DNA from: a virus
Reading direction: 5' to 3' (one strand)
Length of the DNA: 64,000 bases
IMG/VR virus record: IMGVR_UViG_3300033984_000473
Coordinates: 1 to 64,000 of that record
A program made the translations under genes and the position numbers. Shown here one piece after another: positions 50,594-57,405 of the stretch. Position 1 is the stretch's first letter, and every line of letters begins with the position of its first letter. The notes under the pieces are model-generated. The model was not told the origin of the DNA. It did no database searches and saw only the letters and a program-made list of their open reading frames with translations.

Positions 50594-51141
50594 TCTAATA
50601 TGTCCCTATGACACGTTGATAATACTATGTTTTCCAAGTCGTTGTTTCTTATATACCTAGACAAAGATACACTAGCAGCCTTGGCCACCGCCCTATCAAC
50701 AACACTAGTAAACTCATCTATAACAACGTTAGATTTAATCTTACGAGCCAAGTCAGCTCTGAATTTTTCACCGTTGGATAGCACATGATATGGTTTATAC
50801 CACGATGGTACGGAATTCAACCCAACACTACCCAATTTATTTATAGCCTCGTCTGGACTAGCAAAATGTGATACAATAGATTTGTTTGATTCCCATACAG
50901 GATTTTCTTCAGTTCCGAATTGTTTTAAAAGAGTAGATTTACCAGAACCACTTGAACCAACGATTACTCCTAGTTTAAATTTTTTTGGTAGATTTGTGGG
51001 TAATTTCCACTGGTAGAATTTTGACGTACCATCGAAAGCACAATCAAAAGCTTTTTCACTGGCCGTGATAAAATCATCTCGGTCAACACTAGACACCAAG
51101 GGTTCGGTATCTTTAATTAATTTTTGGATAACTTTTTCCAT
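50452..51141 (-). CDS. ABC-type P-loop ATPase domain (upstream half of a split ATPase-GNAT protein)
   Basis: 229 residues in the zero frame. FKLGVIVGSSGSGKSTLLKQFG (55-76, in parts) is Walker A, HVLSNGEKFRADLARKI is an ABC-like signature, VVIDEFTSVVD is Walker B and VLSTCHRDIL the switch histidine. AFDCAFDGTSKF near the N-terminus is typical of the fusion family. After DTDTGELLDG the zero frame runs into FFLPDQKSKLTYIAQ and stops in a tail with no domain character, while the -1 frame continues as the GNAT domain. Host- or late-type promoter not evident upstream. Confidence 0.8.
   Translation of the reverse strand: MEKVIQKLIKDTEPLVSSVDRDDFITASEKAFDCAFDGTSKFYQWKLPTNLPKKFKLGVIVGSSGSGKSTLLKQFGTEENPVWESNKSIVSHFASPDEAINKLGSVGLNSVPSWYKPYHVLSNGEKFRADLARKIKSNVVIDEFTSVVDRAVAKAASVSLSRYIRNNDLENIVLSTCHRDILEWLEPDWVLDTDTGELLDGFFLPDQKSKLTYIAQTMIVGECLRTITI
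50531..50539 (-). other. T9 run: slippery frameshift site or indel joining ATPase and GNAT
   Basis: Read on the minus strand as G GTT TTT TTT TGC. The zero frame is GGT TTT TTT TTG; a shift of -1 on U-UUU-UUU gives TTT GCC CGA, the GNAT frame. One extra or missing T in the assembly would give the same picture. Confidence 0.65.
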
Positions 51142-51159
51142 GAAACTTTTTTTAAATAA

Positions 51160-51197
51160 AATAGCTAGGGATGCATAAAATAATGTCCCTAGCTATT
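51160..51197 (-). terminator. Terminator-like inverted repeat
   Basis: AATAGCTAGGGA and TCCCTAGCTATT are a perfect 12-base inverted repeat around a 14-base loop, after the stop of the gene at 51216; the T-tract that follows is interrupted. Confidence 0.65.
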
Positions 51198-51215
51198 AAT
51201 ATTTTTTGATAAAAA

Positions 51216-51422
51216 TTACTTTTTACCTTCAGTTAATTGTTGGAATTTAGCCTCTAACGCAGCAATTTTACCTTCTAAAACAGCAGTTTTATTGTTGGTT
51301 TTTTTAGCTTGTTCGTTAATCCATTCTTGTTTTTTCACAGCAACTGCTTCATTTACAATATTGTCGATTAAATCAACTAAATGGTTTTCTTTAATTTTAA
51401 CTGTTTTTTTTACGTTTGACAT
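51216..51422 (-). CDS. Small coiled-coil protein
   Basis: 68 residues: VKIKENHLVDLIDNIVNEAV (9-28), similar in pattern to the KITEAQL-type leaders, then a coiled coil (KTAVLEGKIAALEAKFQQL) and C-terminal TEGKK with an L-T-E. Likely a small head or regulatory protein; no function recognised. Confidence 0.65.
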   Translation of the reverse strand: MSNVKKTVKIKENHLVDLIDNIVNEAVAVKKQEWINEQAKKTNNKTAVLEGKIAALEAKFQQLTEGKK

Positions 51423-51457
51423 ATGTTCTAAGTGTTAAATAAAATCTTATTTTCTAT

Positions 51458-51466
51458 AATAAATAT
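51458..51466 (-). promoter_or_regulatory. Late-type promoter motif
   Basis: ATATTTATT on the minus strand, 35 bases before the ATG at 51422. Confidence 0.4.
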
Positions 51467-51490
51467 ATTGAAATAATAGAAAAGTTTAAT

Positions 51491-51646
51491 TTATCTAACA
51501 AAAATATCTACATTGAATATTTTTAATAGGTCAATTAACGTTAAATTTTTTAAAGTTGCAAAATTTTTAGCAGCTCCATGTAAATCATTAGCTGAAGTGG
51601 TGTTTATAACTTCACCTTTTTTTGTTTTTAATGCGAATTTTATCAT
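51491..51646 (-). CDS. Small hypothetical protein (51 aa)
   Basis: ATG at 51646 to TAA at 51491. Product begins MIKFALKTKKGEVINTTSAN and continues with DLHGAAKNFATLKNL and a hydrophobic end LIDLLKIFNVDIFVR. Supported by a promoter-like motif 15 bases upstream, a hairpin adjoining the ATG and no other gene in this 274-base gap. No homology recognised. Confidence 0.5.
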   Translation of the reverse strand: MIKFALKTKKGEVINTTSANDLHGAAKNFATLKNLTLIDLLKIFNVDIFVR

Positions 51647-51683
51647 AGGGTTTTCTTTTTAAATAAATATAAAAGAAAACCCT
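51647..51683. repeat. 13-base inverted repeat enclosing a promoter motif and abutting an ATG
   Basis: AGGGTTTTCTTTT (51647-51659) and AAAAGAAAACCCT (51671-51683) are exact reverse complements; the 11-base loop contains ATATTTATT on the minus strand. On that strand the second arm ends directly at the ATG of the 51-residue gene. It may also act as terminator of the YkuK-like gene, whose stop is 13 bases upstream. Confidence 0.7.
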
Positions 51684-51696
51684 ACAAAGTAAAATT

Positions 51697-52227
51697 TTAA
51701 CACTTTCTGTCAGCCGCAGTTGAAGCCGCCCATGCATCTGGTTTTATCTTGAAATCGTAACCCATACCTAAGATGTAACCAACGGCAGATTGTAACGCTT
51801 TGTTAGAATCGTGTTTAGGGTCTGGGTTAATATCTGCGTGAATTTCCATCTTGATTTCGTATAAGTCTAATAACTCAGCAATTTCAGTGGCAACTTCAAT
51901 AGATTTCCCTACCTCAAATACCATTCTTTCATTTACTAGTTCTTTGTCTCTTTTTTTTCCATCTAAGTCTTTTTTCTTAAAGTCATGATTATAAGTAGCC
52001 GAAATAATCATACCACCACGGCCCCAAATAACACCACCACCCAAATCCTCGGTAGCGGTAATAAGGATAACTGTCGCAAATCTATAAAGCGTTTTGCTTA
52101 TTTTTTGCGAGTCAGTACCAATAGATACTTTAAGTATTTTATTTTTTGCTAATTCTTCGTCAAAAAGGTTAGCTAAGTAATCTACTATAGATTCTTCAAT
52201 TACTTTGTCATTTCTTTTCCATTTCAT
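51697..52227 (-). CDS. YkuK-like RNase H-fold protein (DUF458)
   Basis: 176 residues from the ATG at 52227; an earlier ATG overlaps the preceding terminator. LKVSIGTDSQKIS (about 32-44) supplies the first acidic residue of the RNase H-like site, ERMVFEVGKSIEVATEIAELL is the conserved helix, MEIHADINPDPKHDSNKALQ holds further acidic and His residues, and YDFKIKPDAWAASTAADRKC is the family's C-terminal block. These match Bacillus YkuK. A nuclease role is likely from the fold; the substrate is unknown. Confidence 0.88.
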   Translation of the reverse strand: MKWKRNDKVIEESIVDYLANLFDEELAKNKILKVSIGTDSQKISKTLYRFATVILITATEDLGGGVIWGRGGMIISATYNHDFKKKDLDGKKRDKELVNERMVFEVGKSIEVATEIAELLDLYEIKMEIHADINPDPKHDSNKALQSAVGYILGMGYDFKIKPDAWAASTAADRKC

Positions 52228-52266
52228 GTTTTCTACTTTTTTGTTTATTTTATTGTTTAAAACAAA

Positions 52267-52291
52267 AAAAGGCTCCAAATTGGAGCCTTTT
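52267..52291 (-). terminator. Terminator after the LRR gene
   Basis: AAAAGGCTCCA and TGGAGCCTTTT pair around three bases, followed by T on the minus strand; five bases past the stop of the LRR gene. Confidence 0.88.
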
Positions 52292-52296
52292 ATCGT

Positions 52297-53712
52297 TTAA
52301 CTTATATAAGTTGTTGGTAACAACTTCTTTAATTTTTGATAATTCTCTGCTCCTATGTCTTCTTCACGTACCCCTACTCTATGTAGCGACCCACCATTAC
52401 TTTTATCCAAATAGGCAATCTCAGACGGTATGTCTATTATCGGATTACCAATGATATTTAAAAACTGAAGATTTTTTAACGCACCTATTTCTTTTGGTAA
52501 TTCTTTGATACGGTTTTCCGTTAGAACCAACATTTCTAAATTCGTTAATTTACCGATAGATGGATGTAACTCAACCATCTTAGCATTTGTAATGATAAGT
52601 TGGTCAAGTGATTTAAACTTGCTAATATCTGGCAATCTCGGTATTTCTCTAGTCATAAATCTTATTGTTGGTGTGTCTTCTTCTAATAATTCAAATAAGC
52701 TCTCTGCGAACCCAAATTGAATTAAGTAATCTAAATATCTGTTATTCTCTAATCCTTTGCTATGGTTTTTAGCCATACCCATTAACTCTTCATAAAAAAA
52801 GTTACTAATACCCTCACTTTGGTTAATTACATCTTCAAAAATGCTAACATTCTGACCATTTCTACTATCTTTAAGCTGATTGGTTTCAAAGTGTATTTGA
52901 TATAACTCTTTTGAAGTCCCTTCAAAGAACTTATTGTTAATTATTATATAAATATCAGACTTTTTACCATTAGGCTTTTTATGACCTTCAGTATAGCTCT
53001 TGAACATACCATTTCCAGCTCTAGCTGTACACCAGTTAGCAAAGTTATCAAAAACCGTACTAGCTTCAGTGGTTTTAGGTATAAACAACGTAAACTTTCT
53101 ATCTTTTACTGGCATCTCTGCTTGTCCAGAATCTACAAATTTTTGTAGAGTTCTCTCAATAGCACTTGCATCTTTTTCGATAAACGGGTCTACCGAATCA
53201 AATAATTGCGATAAAGATTTGTATTGGTTAATATCCGTTGGGTCTGTTAAACCTTTAAGACTGTAGCTTCCTTTACATAAATCTTTAAATTTTTTCTTAC
53301 GTTTATTATCTTCAAATAAAACCAAATACTTATTTGCCTGTGGTAAATCTTCATCAACGAAACGAATTGCAGCGTCAACGCTAGATTGTTTACCATCTTT
53401 AATTAAACGTGTAAACATGTTCAACATCCATTGTATAAAAACCTTATTTTCTGTTGGGTCAGCAACAATCATTGAAGCAAACACGTCCGAACAGATACTA
53501 ACTTTTTTAAGTATTCTATCCTTTCCATTTGGTTTAACCGAAAGAATAGCCAACATGTTACCACTATGAGTCGTTATCAATGAAGACATGTATTGATTAT
53601 TTGTTAGTTCTTCCATTTTGCTCTCTAATTGAGAGTTCTCGGAACCACATTCAAACACATCAAATGTCTCAGCCAAAAATGTTAATCTATCGGTAATATT
53701 CTTTTCTTTCAT
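52297..53712 (-). CDS. Leucine-rich-repeat protein
   Basis: 471 residues from the ATG at 53712, downstream of a strong host-type promoter. Residues about 1-350 form an uncharacterised domain with NWCTARAGNGMFKSYTE and DIYIIINNKFFEG. About 365-450 are four LRRs of the bacterial type: SLDQLIITNAKMVELHPSIG, NLEMLVLTENRIKELPKEIG and NLQFLNIIGNPIIDIPSEIA. LRRs bind proteins; an early phage LRR protein would be well placed to bind a host factor. The N-terminal domain gives no catalytic clue. Confidence 0.82.
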   Translation of the reverse strand: MKEKNITDRLTFLAETFDVFECGSENSQLESKMEELTNNQYMSSLITTHSGNMLAILSVKPNGKDRILKKVSICSDVFASMIVADPTENKVFIQWMLNMFTRLIKDGKQSSVDAAIRFVDEDLPQANKYLVLFEDNKRKKKFKDLCKGSYSLKGLTDPTDINQYKSLSQLFDSVDPFIEKDASAIERTLQKFVDSGQAEMPVKDRKFTLFIPKTTEASTVFDNFANWCTARAGNGMFKSYTEGHKKPNGKKSDIYIIINNKFFEGTSKELYQIHFETNQLKDSRNGQNVSIFEDVINQSEGISNFFYEELMGMAKNHSKGLENNRYLDYLIQFGFAESLFELLEEDTPTIRFMTREIPRLPDISKFKSLDQLIITNAKMVELHPSIGKLTNLEMLVLTENRIKELPKEIGALKNLQFLNIIGNPIIDIPSEIAYLDKSNGGSLHRVGVREEDIGAENYQKLKKLLPTTYIS

Positions 53713-53730
53713 GTTTATTCGTTTTATGAA

Positions 53731-53761
53731 CAAAGATACACAAAAAAAACGGATAAGGCAA
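53731..53761 (-). promoter_or_regulatory. Host-type promoter TTG-N20-TATCTTTG
   Basis: On the minus strand TTG (53759-53761) and TATCTTTG (53731-53738), 20 bases apart; the ATG is at 53712. Confidence 0.78.
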
Positions 53762-53764
53762 GTA

Positions 53765-54106
53765 TTAGATTAAAAATTTGCTAAAATAATCGTCTTCTAT
53801 ATATTCTTCGATTCTTCTCTTTAAAAACCATATCAACCCATCTACTTCATCTATCTCTCTTTCGATGATATCTAGTATCACTTTGCTTGGGTCTTCACCA
53901 TCGGTTAATCGATATTTAATCTCCTTGAAATACTCCCCCTTATTTTGACTCATCAATTGTTGAATCACTAAATTATACGTTTCCCATCTGTTTTCTTTTT
54001 CTTCATCTAGTGTTTCTAAGATACAAATAACGTGTTTGTTATATGCTTTGTCCAAGGTAGTTCTTTTACTTCTTCCAGCTTTTAATAAAAAATTTTTAGC
54101 TTCCAT
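53765..54106 (-). CDS. Hypothetical protein, paralogue of the next upstream gene
   Basis: 113 residues, helical. ENRWETYNLVIQQLM, EIKYRLTDGEDPSKVILDIIERE and LKRRIEEYIED match in order and spacing the protein at 54220-54540 (AWVTYNQVILEL, ELQYKLTENSDPNEVCIEVI, LYNKIKNF). Not otherwise recognised. Transcribed toward the LRR gene, ending three bases from that gene's TTG promoter element. Confidence 0.7.
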   Translation of the reverse strand: MEAKNFLLKAGRSKRTTLDKAYNKHVICILETLDEEKENRWETYNLVIQQLMSQNKGEYFKEIKYRLTDGEDPSKVILDIIEREIDEVDGLIWFLKRRIEEYIEDDYFSKFLI

Positions 54107-54136
54107 AAGTGTCGATTAAATTAAATGTTATTTAAT

Positions 54137-54145
54137 AATAAATAT
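54137..54145 (-). promoter_or_regulatory. Late-type promoter motif
   Basis: ATATTTATT on the minus strand, 30 bases before the ATG at 54106. Confidence 0.45.
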
Positions 54146-54195
54146 CACAATATCTCTAATCAGAACATAAATTTTTTGTTAATAATCCCTATACC

Positions 54196-54210
54196 CGCTG
54201 AGCCTCAGCG
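54196..54210. repeat. GC-rich palindrome
   Basis: CGCTGAG C CTCAGCG: perfect seven-base arms around one base, 12 of its 15 bases being G, C in an AT-rich gap between two paralogous genes. No T-tract on either side, so an operator or RNA hairpin rather than a standard terminator. Confidence 0.6.
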
Positions 54211-54219
54211 TTATAAATT

Positions 54220-54540
54220 TTAGAAATTTTTGATTTTATTATACAACCTATCTAGCTCTGGACTCTGGTGTCTAATTTGCCCGATTACTTCAATACACAC
54301 TTCATTAGGGTCAGAATTTTCTGTCAATTTATATTGAAGTTCTTTCACTTTCAAGGTGTCTTTTAAGGTATTCTTAAGTTCTAAAATGACTTGGTTATAA
54401 GTAACCCATGCTTGTTTGTTTTCGATGTCACCTAAAATAAGATTTTCAGTTAGCATGTCTTCATACTCGTGCTCTAAATATGTGTCAAAAGCACCGTAAT
54501 GCTCCCTTAATACTAGTCTTATTTTATCTTTAAGGTCCAT
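54220..54540 (-). CDS. Hypothetical protein, paralogue of the downstream gene
   Basis: 106 residues starting MDLKDKIRLVLREHYG; helical, with the AWVTYNQVILEL and LTENSDPNEVCIEVI blocks shared with the protein at 53765-54106. The N-terminus includes LVLRE, another L-x-E. Begins 11 bases after the next upstream gene's stop. Confidence 0.7.
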   Translation of the reverse strand: MDLKDKIRLVLREHYGAFDTYLEHEYEDMLTENLILGDIENKQAWVTYNQVILELKNTLKDTLKVKELQYKLTENSDPNEVCIEVIGQIRHQSPELDRLYNKIKNF

Positions 54541-54551
54541 CTAATTCGCAG

Positions 54552-54893
54552 TTATCTATGTGAAACATTTTTAGATAACTGGAAGTCGTCAGTTATCTTT
54601 CCAAACATCCAATCTTTAATTACCTGTTTGGTGAAATCTTCCTTGGTCTTATATTTGAATTGCATGTAATCAAATAAATCTTTCGGTGAAATAACTTCAT
54701 CATCAAGGTTGACCTTAACCATTTTCATTGGTTTATAATCACCACCTTCACGTGCAAAATTTTCTGTGGGTGTATAGTTTGCATCCAACTCATCTTTCAT
54801 TTGTTTAACAATAGATGAATGTGCAGTTGACTCACTGATAAAATGTTTTAAGCGTGTTAATTGGCTTTCCGTTATGATTAATTTATTTTTCAT
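54552..54893 (-). CDS. Hypothetical protein with IITE leader
   Basis: 113 residues from the ATG at 54893 (MKNKLIITESQLTRLKHFIS). The leader ends in I-T-E (7-9), with I-S-E at 19-21, and matches the MKLKITEAQLERLKGKLTE start of the protein at 56881-57348. The remainder has PKDLFDYMQFKYKTKEDFTKQ and WMFGKITDDFQ. Inferred head-packaged protein trimmed by the prohead protease; body not recognised. Confidence 0.68.
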   Translation of the reverse strand: MKNKLIITESQLTRLKHFISESTAHSSIVKQMKDELDANYTPTENFAREGGDYKPMKMVKVNLDDEVISPKDLFDYMQFKYKTKEDFTKQVIKDWMFGKITDDFQLSKNVSHR

Positions 54894-54896
54894 ATC

Positions 54897-54905
54897 TATA
54901 AATAT
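54897..54905 (-). promoter_or_regulatory. Late-type promoter motif, very close to the ATG
   Basis: ATATTTATA on the minus strand, ending three bases before the ATG at 54893. Confidence 0.5.
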
Positions 54906-54916
54906 CTTTAGAAATA

Positions 54917-54943
54917 AAAAAGGCCCCAAATGGGACCTTTTAT
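54917..54943 (-). terminator. Terminator after trxA
   Basis: AAAAGG-x-CCC and GGG-x-CCTTTT pair around ATTT, followed by a T run on the minus strand. Confidence 0.82.
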
Positions 54944-54964
54944 TTTTAAGAATGTAGAATTATA

Positions 54965-55291
54965 TTATAAACTATCGATAATAGCTTGTAATTCAGTTTG
55001 GCTCTTAGCACCAGCACTTCTTTTACCTACAATTTCTTCACCATCTTTAAAGAAGATAACTGTTGGAATCCCTCTAACATTATACTTTTGTGCTAGCTCT
55101 TGGTTTCCTTCACCATCAACATTCACTTTTCCAATTGTGATACCCTTATTTTTTTCGTCCACTGATAGAGCCTCAATTACTGGGCCTAACATTTTGCATG
55201 GGCCACACCACGGTGCCCAAAAATCTAAAACAGTTATGTTTTTTTGTTTGAAAACATCTTGTACGTTTTCTTTTGTTACTTCTAATGCCAT
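54965..55291 (-). CDS. trxA: Thioredoxin
   Basis: 108 residues, full length. Active site WAPWCGPCK (25-33) with Cys29/Cys32, VRGIPTVIFFKDGE with the cis-proline, and GKRSAGAKSQTELQAII at the end. A disulfide reductase that can serve ribonucleotide reductase; some phages also recruit thioredoxin as a polymerase processivity factor. It has its own late-type motif and terminator. Confidence 0.96.
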   Translation of the reverse strand: MALEVTKENVQDVFKQKNITVLDFWAPWCGPCKMLGPVIEALSVDEKNKGITIGKVNVDGEGNQELAQKYNVRGIPTVIFFKDGEEIVGKRSAGAKSQTELQAIIDSL

Positions 55292-55319
55292 TTACTTAAA
55301 TTTTATTTTTTGTTATAGT

Positions 55320-55328
55320 TATAAATAT
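55320..55328 (-). promoter_or_regulatory. Late-type promoter motif before trxA
   Basis: ATATTTATA on the minus strand, 28 bases before the trxA ATG. Confidence 0.5.
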
Positions 55329-55350
55329 ATTAAATCAAATACAAAAATCA

Positions 55351-55602
55351 ATGACAGATTCAGCAATGATATGGAAATTTTTAGCTCGTGAGTTCCCAGA
55401 TGACCATCCAGTTATCTATATGTACGTCTGTGGCAACGTTAGAAGCCCTAAAACCGCAATAGATAAAGCTATGATAATCACTAAAAAAATATTCTGCCCA
55501 CCATTCGAAATTAGCTTTGTTCAAGCTATACTAAAAGGATTCCTAGATATGAAAAAAGACCAATACACCAAAGCCTTGATAAAGGTTAAACCCCTATATT
55601 AA
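55351..55602 (+). CDS. Hypothetical 83-residue protein
   Basis: MTDSAMIWKFLAREFPDDHP at the N-terminus; alpha/beta, with YMYVCGNVRS and IITKKIFCPPFEISFVQAILKGFL. Not recognised. Its general pattern (KFLxRxFP start, beta strand, C-terminal helices with a KKIF and a Lys/Ala end) resembles the 81-residue protein at 55974-56219, so they may be distant paralogues. Ends four bases inside the convergent gene. Confidence 0.62.
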   Translation: MTDSAMIWKFLAREFPDDHPVIYMYVCGNVRSPKTAIDKAMIITKKIFCPPFEISFVQAILKGFLDMKKDQYTKALIKVKPLY

Positions 55603-55913
55603 TTCAAAGACATAGGGTAAAATTCTAGTGTTCCTCTAACGATACTTTCGAAATCTGTAAATCTAGTAACATCTAAATTAAAAAATATTGCAATATAATG
55701 ACCGCTTTCGTCAAATGTAAAACCATATATCTTTTCTAGCATAATCGCCACCTCGCTTAAATCAACACGCTCTCTAGAAGATGGGTTACCACCTCTAATA
55801 GCATAACCCAACCCATGACAATAGTTAGGGAATGAGGAATAGTTAGATTTCTTAAATTGTCTAAAAGAAACTTCACATATCGTGAGCATTACAAAGTTAT
55901 CAAATTTATTCAT
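55599..55913 (-). CDS. Hypothetical 104-residue protein
   Basis: Starts MNKFDNFVMLTICEVSFRQF; contains YCHGLGYAIRGGNPSSRERVDLS and a helix-strand end (GHYIAIFFNLDVTRFTDFESIV). No family recognised. Preceded by a TATATTTG element, so probably early; overlaps the convergent upstream gene's stop by four bases. Confidence 0.65.
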   Translation of the reverse strand: MNKFDNFVMLTICEVSFRQFKKSNYSSFPNYCHGLGYAIRGGNPSSRERVDLSEVAIMLEKIYGFTFDESGHYIAIFFNLDVTRFTDFESIVRGTLEFYPMSLN

Positions 55914-55921
55914 TTATTATA

Positions 55922-55929
55922 CAAATATA
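55922..55929 (-). promoter_or_regulatory. Host-type -7 element TATATTTG
   Basis: TATATTTG on the minus strand, eight bases before the ATG at 55913; no TTG at the standard 19-20 spacing. Confidence 0.5.
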
Positions 55930-55951
55930 CGATTTATTATTCAATTATAAA

Positions 55952-55960
55952 ATATTTATA
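55952..55960 (+). promoter_or_regulatory. Late-type promoter motif
   Basis: ATATTTATA, 13 bases before the ATG at 55974, in a gap shared with the divergent gene. Confidence 0.55.
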
Positions 55961-55973
55961 GTAAATATCTTTT

Positions 55974-56219
55974 ATGTTAGACGAAAAAGACGAAGAAATG
56001 ATTCTAAAGTTCATTCAACGAAATTATCCAGTTGCCAGAATAAAACACAATATGCGTTTTAGACGTGCTATTGTTATCGATGGTAAAACACCACACATAC
56101 TTAGTGATGCAAAATCTACTCTACCAATCAAAATAGAGCTAAGTAACATCATCAAAAAGATATTTGATTGCAACTATATTACAGCTGAAAAACTTATCAC
56201 CAAAGCCCTTAATATCTAA
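55974..56219 (+). CDS. Hypothetical 81-residue protein
   Basis: MLDEKDEEMILKFIQRNYP, a basic strand (RIKHNMRFRRAIVIDG), then helices with ELSNIIKKIFDCNYITAEKL. A small basic alpha/beta protein, possibly nucleic-acid binding; not recognised. Its stop abuts the convergent lipoprotein gene with no gap and no terminator. Confidence 0.62.
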   Translation: MLDEKDEEMILKFIQRNYPVARIKHNMRFRRAIVIDGKTPHILSDAKSTLPIKIELSNIIKKIFDCNYITAEKLITKALNI

Positions 56220-56813
56220 TTACCACGAAGCAACCTTTTGAAAGGTTAACTCAGACCAATAATGACAATTATACCCATTGATACTTCCTTCCATTTCTTG
56301 GATTTGTATTCTAATTATCCCATTGGCATAATCAACAGTTTGACCACTAAATGGTCTGGAAGAACCACCCATCAACACATTACCAGTGTAAATCGGGTCC
56401 TCAACAATTGTTTTATTGGAACCAACAAAATAAACAGCGTAGCGTTTTGTCGGGTCATCATTTAATACAAATTTTCCATATCCTGGATAAGACATTGGTT
56501 GGTAAAAAGAATAAGTAGTAACATTTTCCTCTATGTTTTCAATATCAAATAAACTTCCACCCCATCTAAGACTAGATACATGTTTTGTAGAATTGAAATG
56601 ATTGAAAACTAAACGCTCATTCGTTTCACGATTATCAACATACATAACACCACTAATCAATTTAAAACGACCCCACATGCTAACAGTCGGCCCAGAATCA
56701 ACAGCAGTCATCGAACCTAACCCAGTTGGATAAGTATCAGTCGGTAATACAGCATCTGGTTGACACGATGTCAGCAACAATAAAAATGTTCCTATAAATA
56801 AAAAATTTCTCAT
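56220..56813 (-). CDS. Lipoprotein of unknown function
   Basis: 197 residues. Signal peptide with lipobox LLLLTSC (Cys17), then a beta-rich mature domain with SMWGRFKLISGVMYVDN, FDIENIEENVTTYSFYQP and WSELTFQKVASW. The protein should be anchored to a membrane of the infected cell. Expressed from a TACCTTTG element; a role in altering the cell surface or excluding other phages is possible but not shown. Confidence 0.78.
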   Translation of the reverse strand: MRNFLFIGTFLLLLTSCQPDAVLPTDTYPTGLGSMTAVDSGPTVSMWGRFKLISGVMYVDNRETNERLVFNHFNSTKHVSSLRWGGSLFDIENIEENVTTYSFYQPMSYPGYGKFVLNDDPTKRYAVYFVGSNKTIVEDPIYTGNVLMGGSSRPFSGQTVDYANGIIRIQIQEMEGSINGYNCHYWSELTFQKVASW

Positions 56814-56832
56814 ACTTTATATCTTTAAGGTA

Positions 56833-56840
56833 CAAAGGTA
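56833..56840 (-). promoter_or_regulatory. Host-type -7 element TACCTTTG
   Basis: TACCTTTG on the minus strand, 19 bases before the ATG at 56813. The -33 position reads TTAG rather than TTG. Confidence 0.55.
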
Positions 56841-56880
56841 TGAAAAATTTTTAAATTATCCTAATGTTTTTAACTATTTT

Positions 56881-57348
56881 TTACAATCCAAAAACAATCA
56901 ACATCATATCATCTACGATTAAATTGCCTTGGTCATCGCTAAGTAGTTGAACCTCAAGTGTATCGTCAATAGTTATGATACCTTCACCAGTACGAGTCTC
57001 AACCTTAAGTCTATCCCAATCCAATTTTAAGTCTAGAGTAGCGGTATCTGTGTTGTCCTCGTTAACAAAATAATCAACTTCAATTTCGATATCAGTCGGC
57101 CCAGCAATGTTATAAAGAGAAATCCCTCTAACACCCCATTGTTTAGCGTCTAGTTCAATTTCAAATGCTACTGTAATCTTATGTGTTATTACGTCATTTA
57201 TCTCATGACCTTTTAATTTTGCATTTCTATAAGTAAAATCAACTCCAATTTCTCTCTGATAGGAATTGCTTCCAGATTTATCTTTAGAACCTTCGGTTAA
57301 CTTACCTTTAAGTCGTTCAAGTTGTGCTTCAGTTATTTTTAATTTCAT
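56881..57348 (-). CDS. Hypothetical protein with KITE leader
   Basis: 155 residues from the ATG at 57348 (MKLKITEAQLERLKGKLTE). I-T-E at 5-7 and L-T-E at 17-19 are protease-like sites. The body is a beta-sandwich-like domain: VITHKITVAFEIELDAKQWGVRG, TDIEIEVDYFVNED and TATLDLKLDWDRLKVETRTG (read in parts). Probably a trimmed, head-packaged protein; no function recognised. Confidence 0.66.
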   Translation of the reverse strand: MKLKITEAQLERLKGKLTEGSKDKSGSNSYQREIGVDFTYRNAKLKGHEINDVITHKITVAFEIELDAKQWGVRGISLYNIAGPTDIEIEVDYFVNEDNTDTATLDLKLDWDRLKVETRTGEGIITIDDTLEVQLLSDDQGNLIVDDMMLIVFGL

Positions 57349-57360
57349 AATCTTTTTTAT

Positions 57361-57369
57361 TATAAATAT
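57361..57369 (-). promoter_or_regulatory. Late-type promoter motif
   Basis: ATATTTATA on the minus strand, 12 bases before the ATG at 57348. Confidence 0.55.
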
Positions 57370-57371
57370 CA

Positions 57372-57402
57372 TTGATTATTAATAAAATTTGTAGTATATT
57401 TA
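57372..57402 (+). promoter_or_regulatory. Host-like promoter TTG-N20-TATATTTA
   Basis: TTG (57372-57374) and TATATTTA (57395-57402), 20 bases apart, ending three bases before the ATG at 57406, so the mRNA may be nearly leaderless. Confidence 0.5.
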
Positions 57403-57405
57403 AAC

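Noticed and set aside
55351-56219. Firm paralogy between the 83- and 81-residue proteins
   Set aside because: Only the start and overall layout look alike; similarity is too weak to claim without an alignment.
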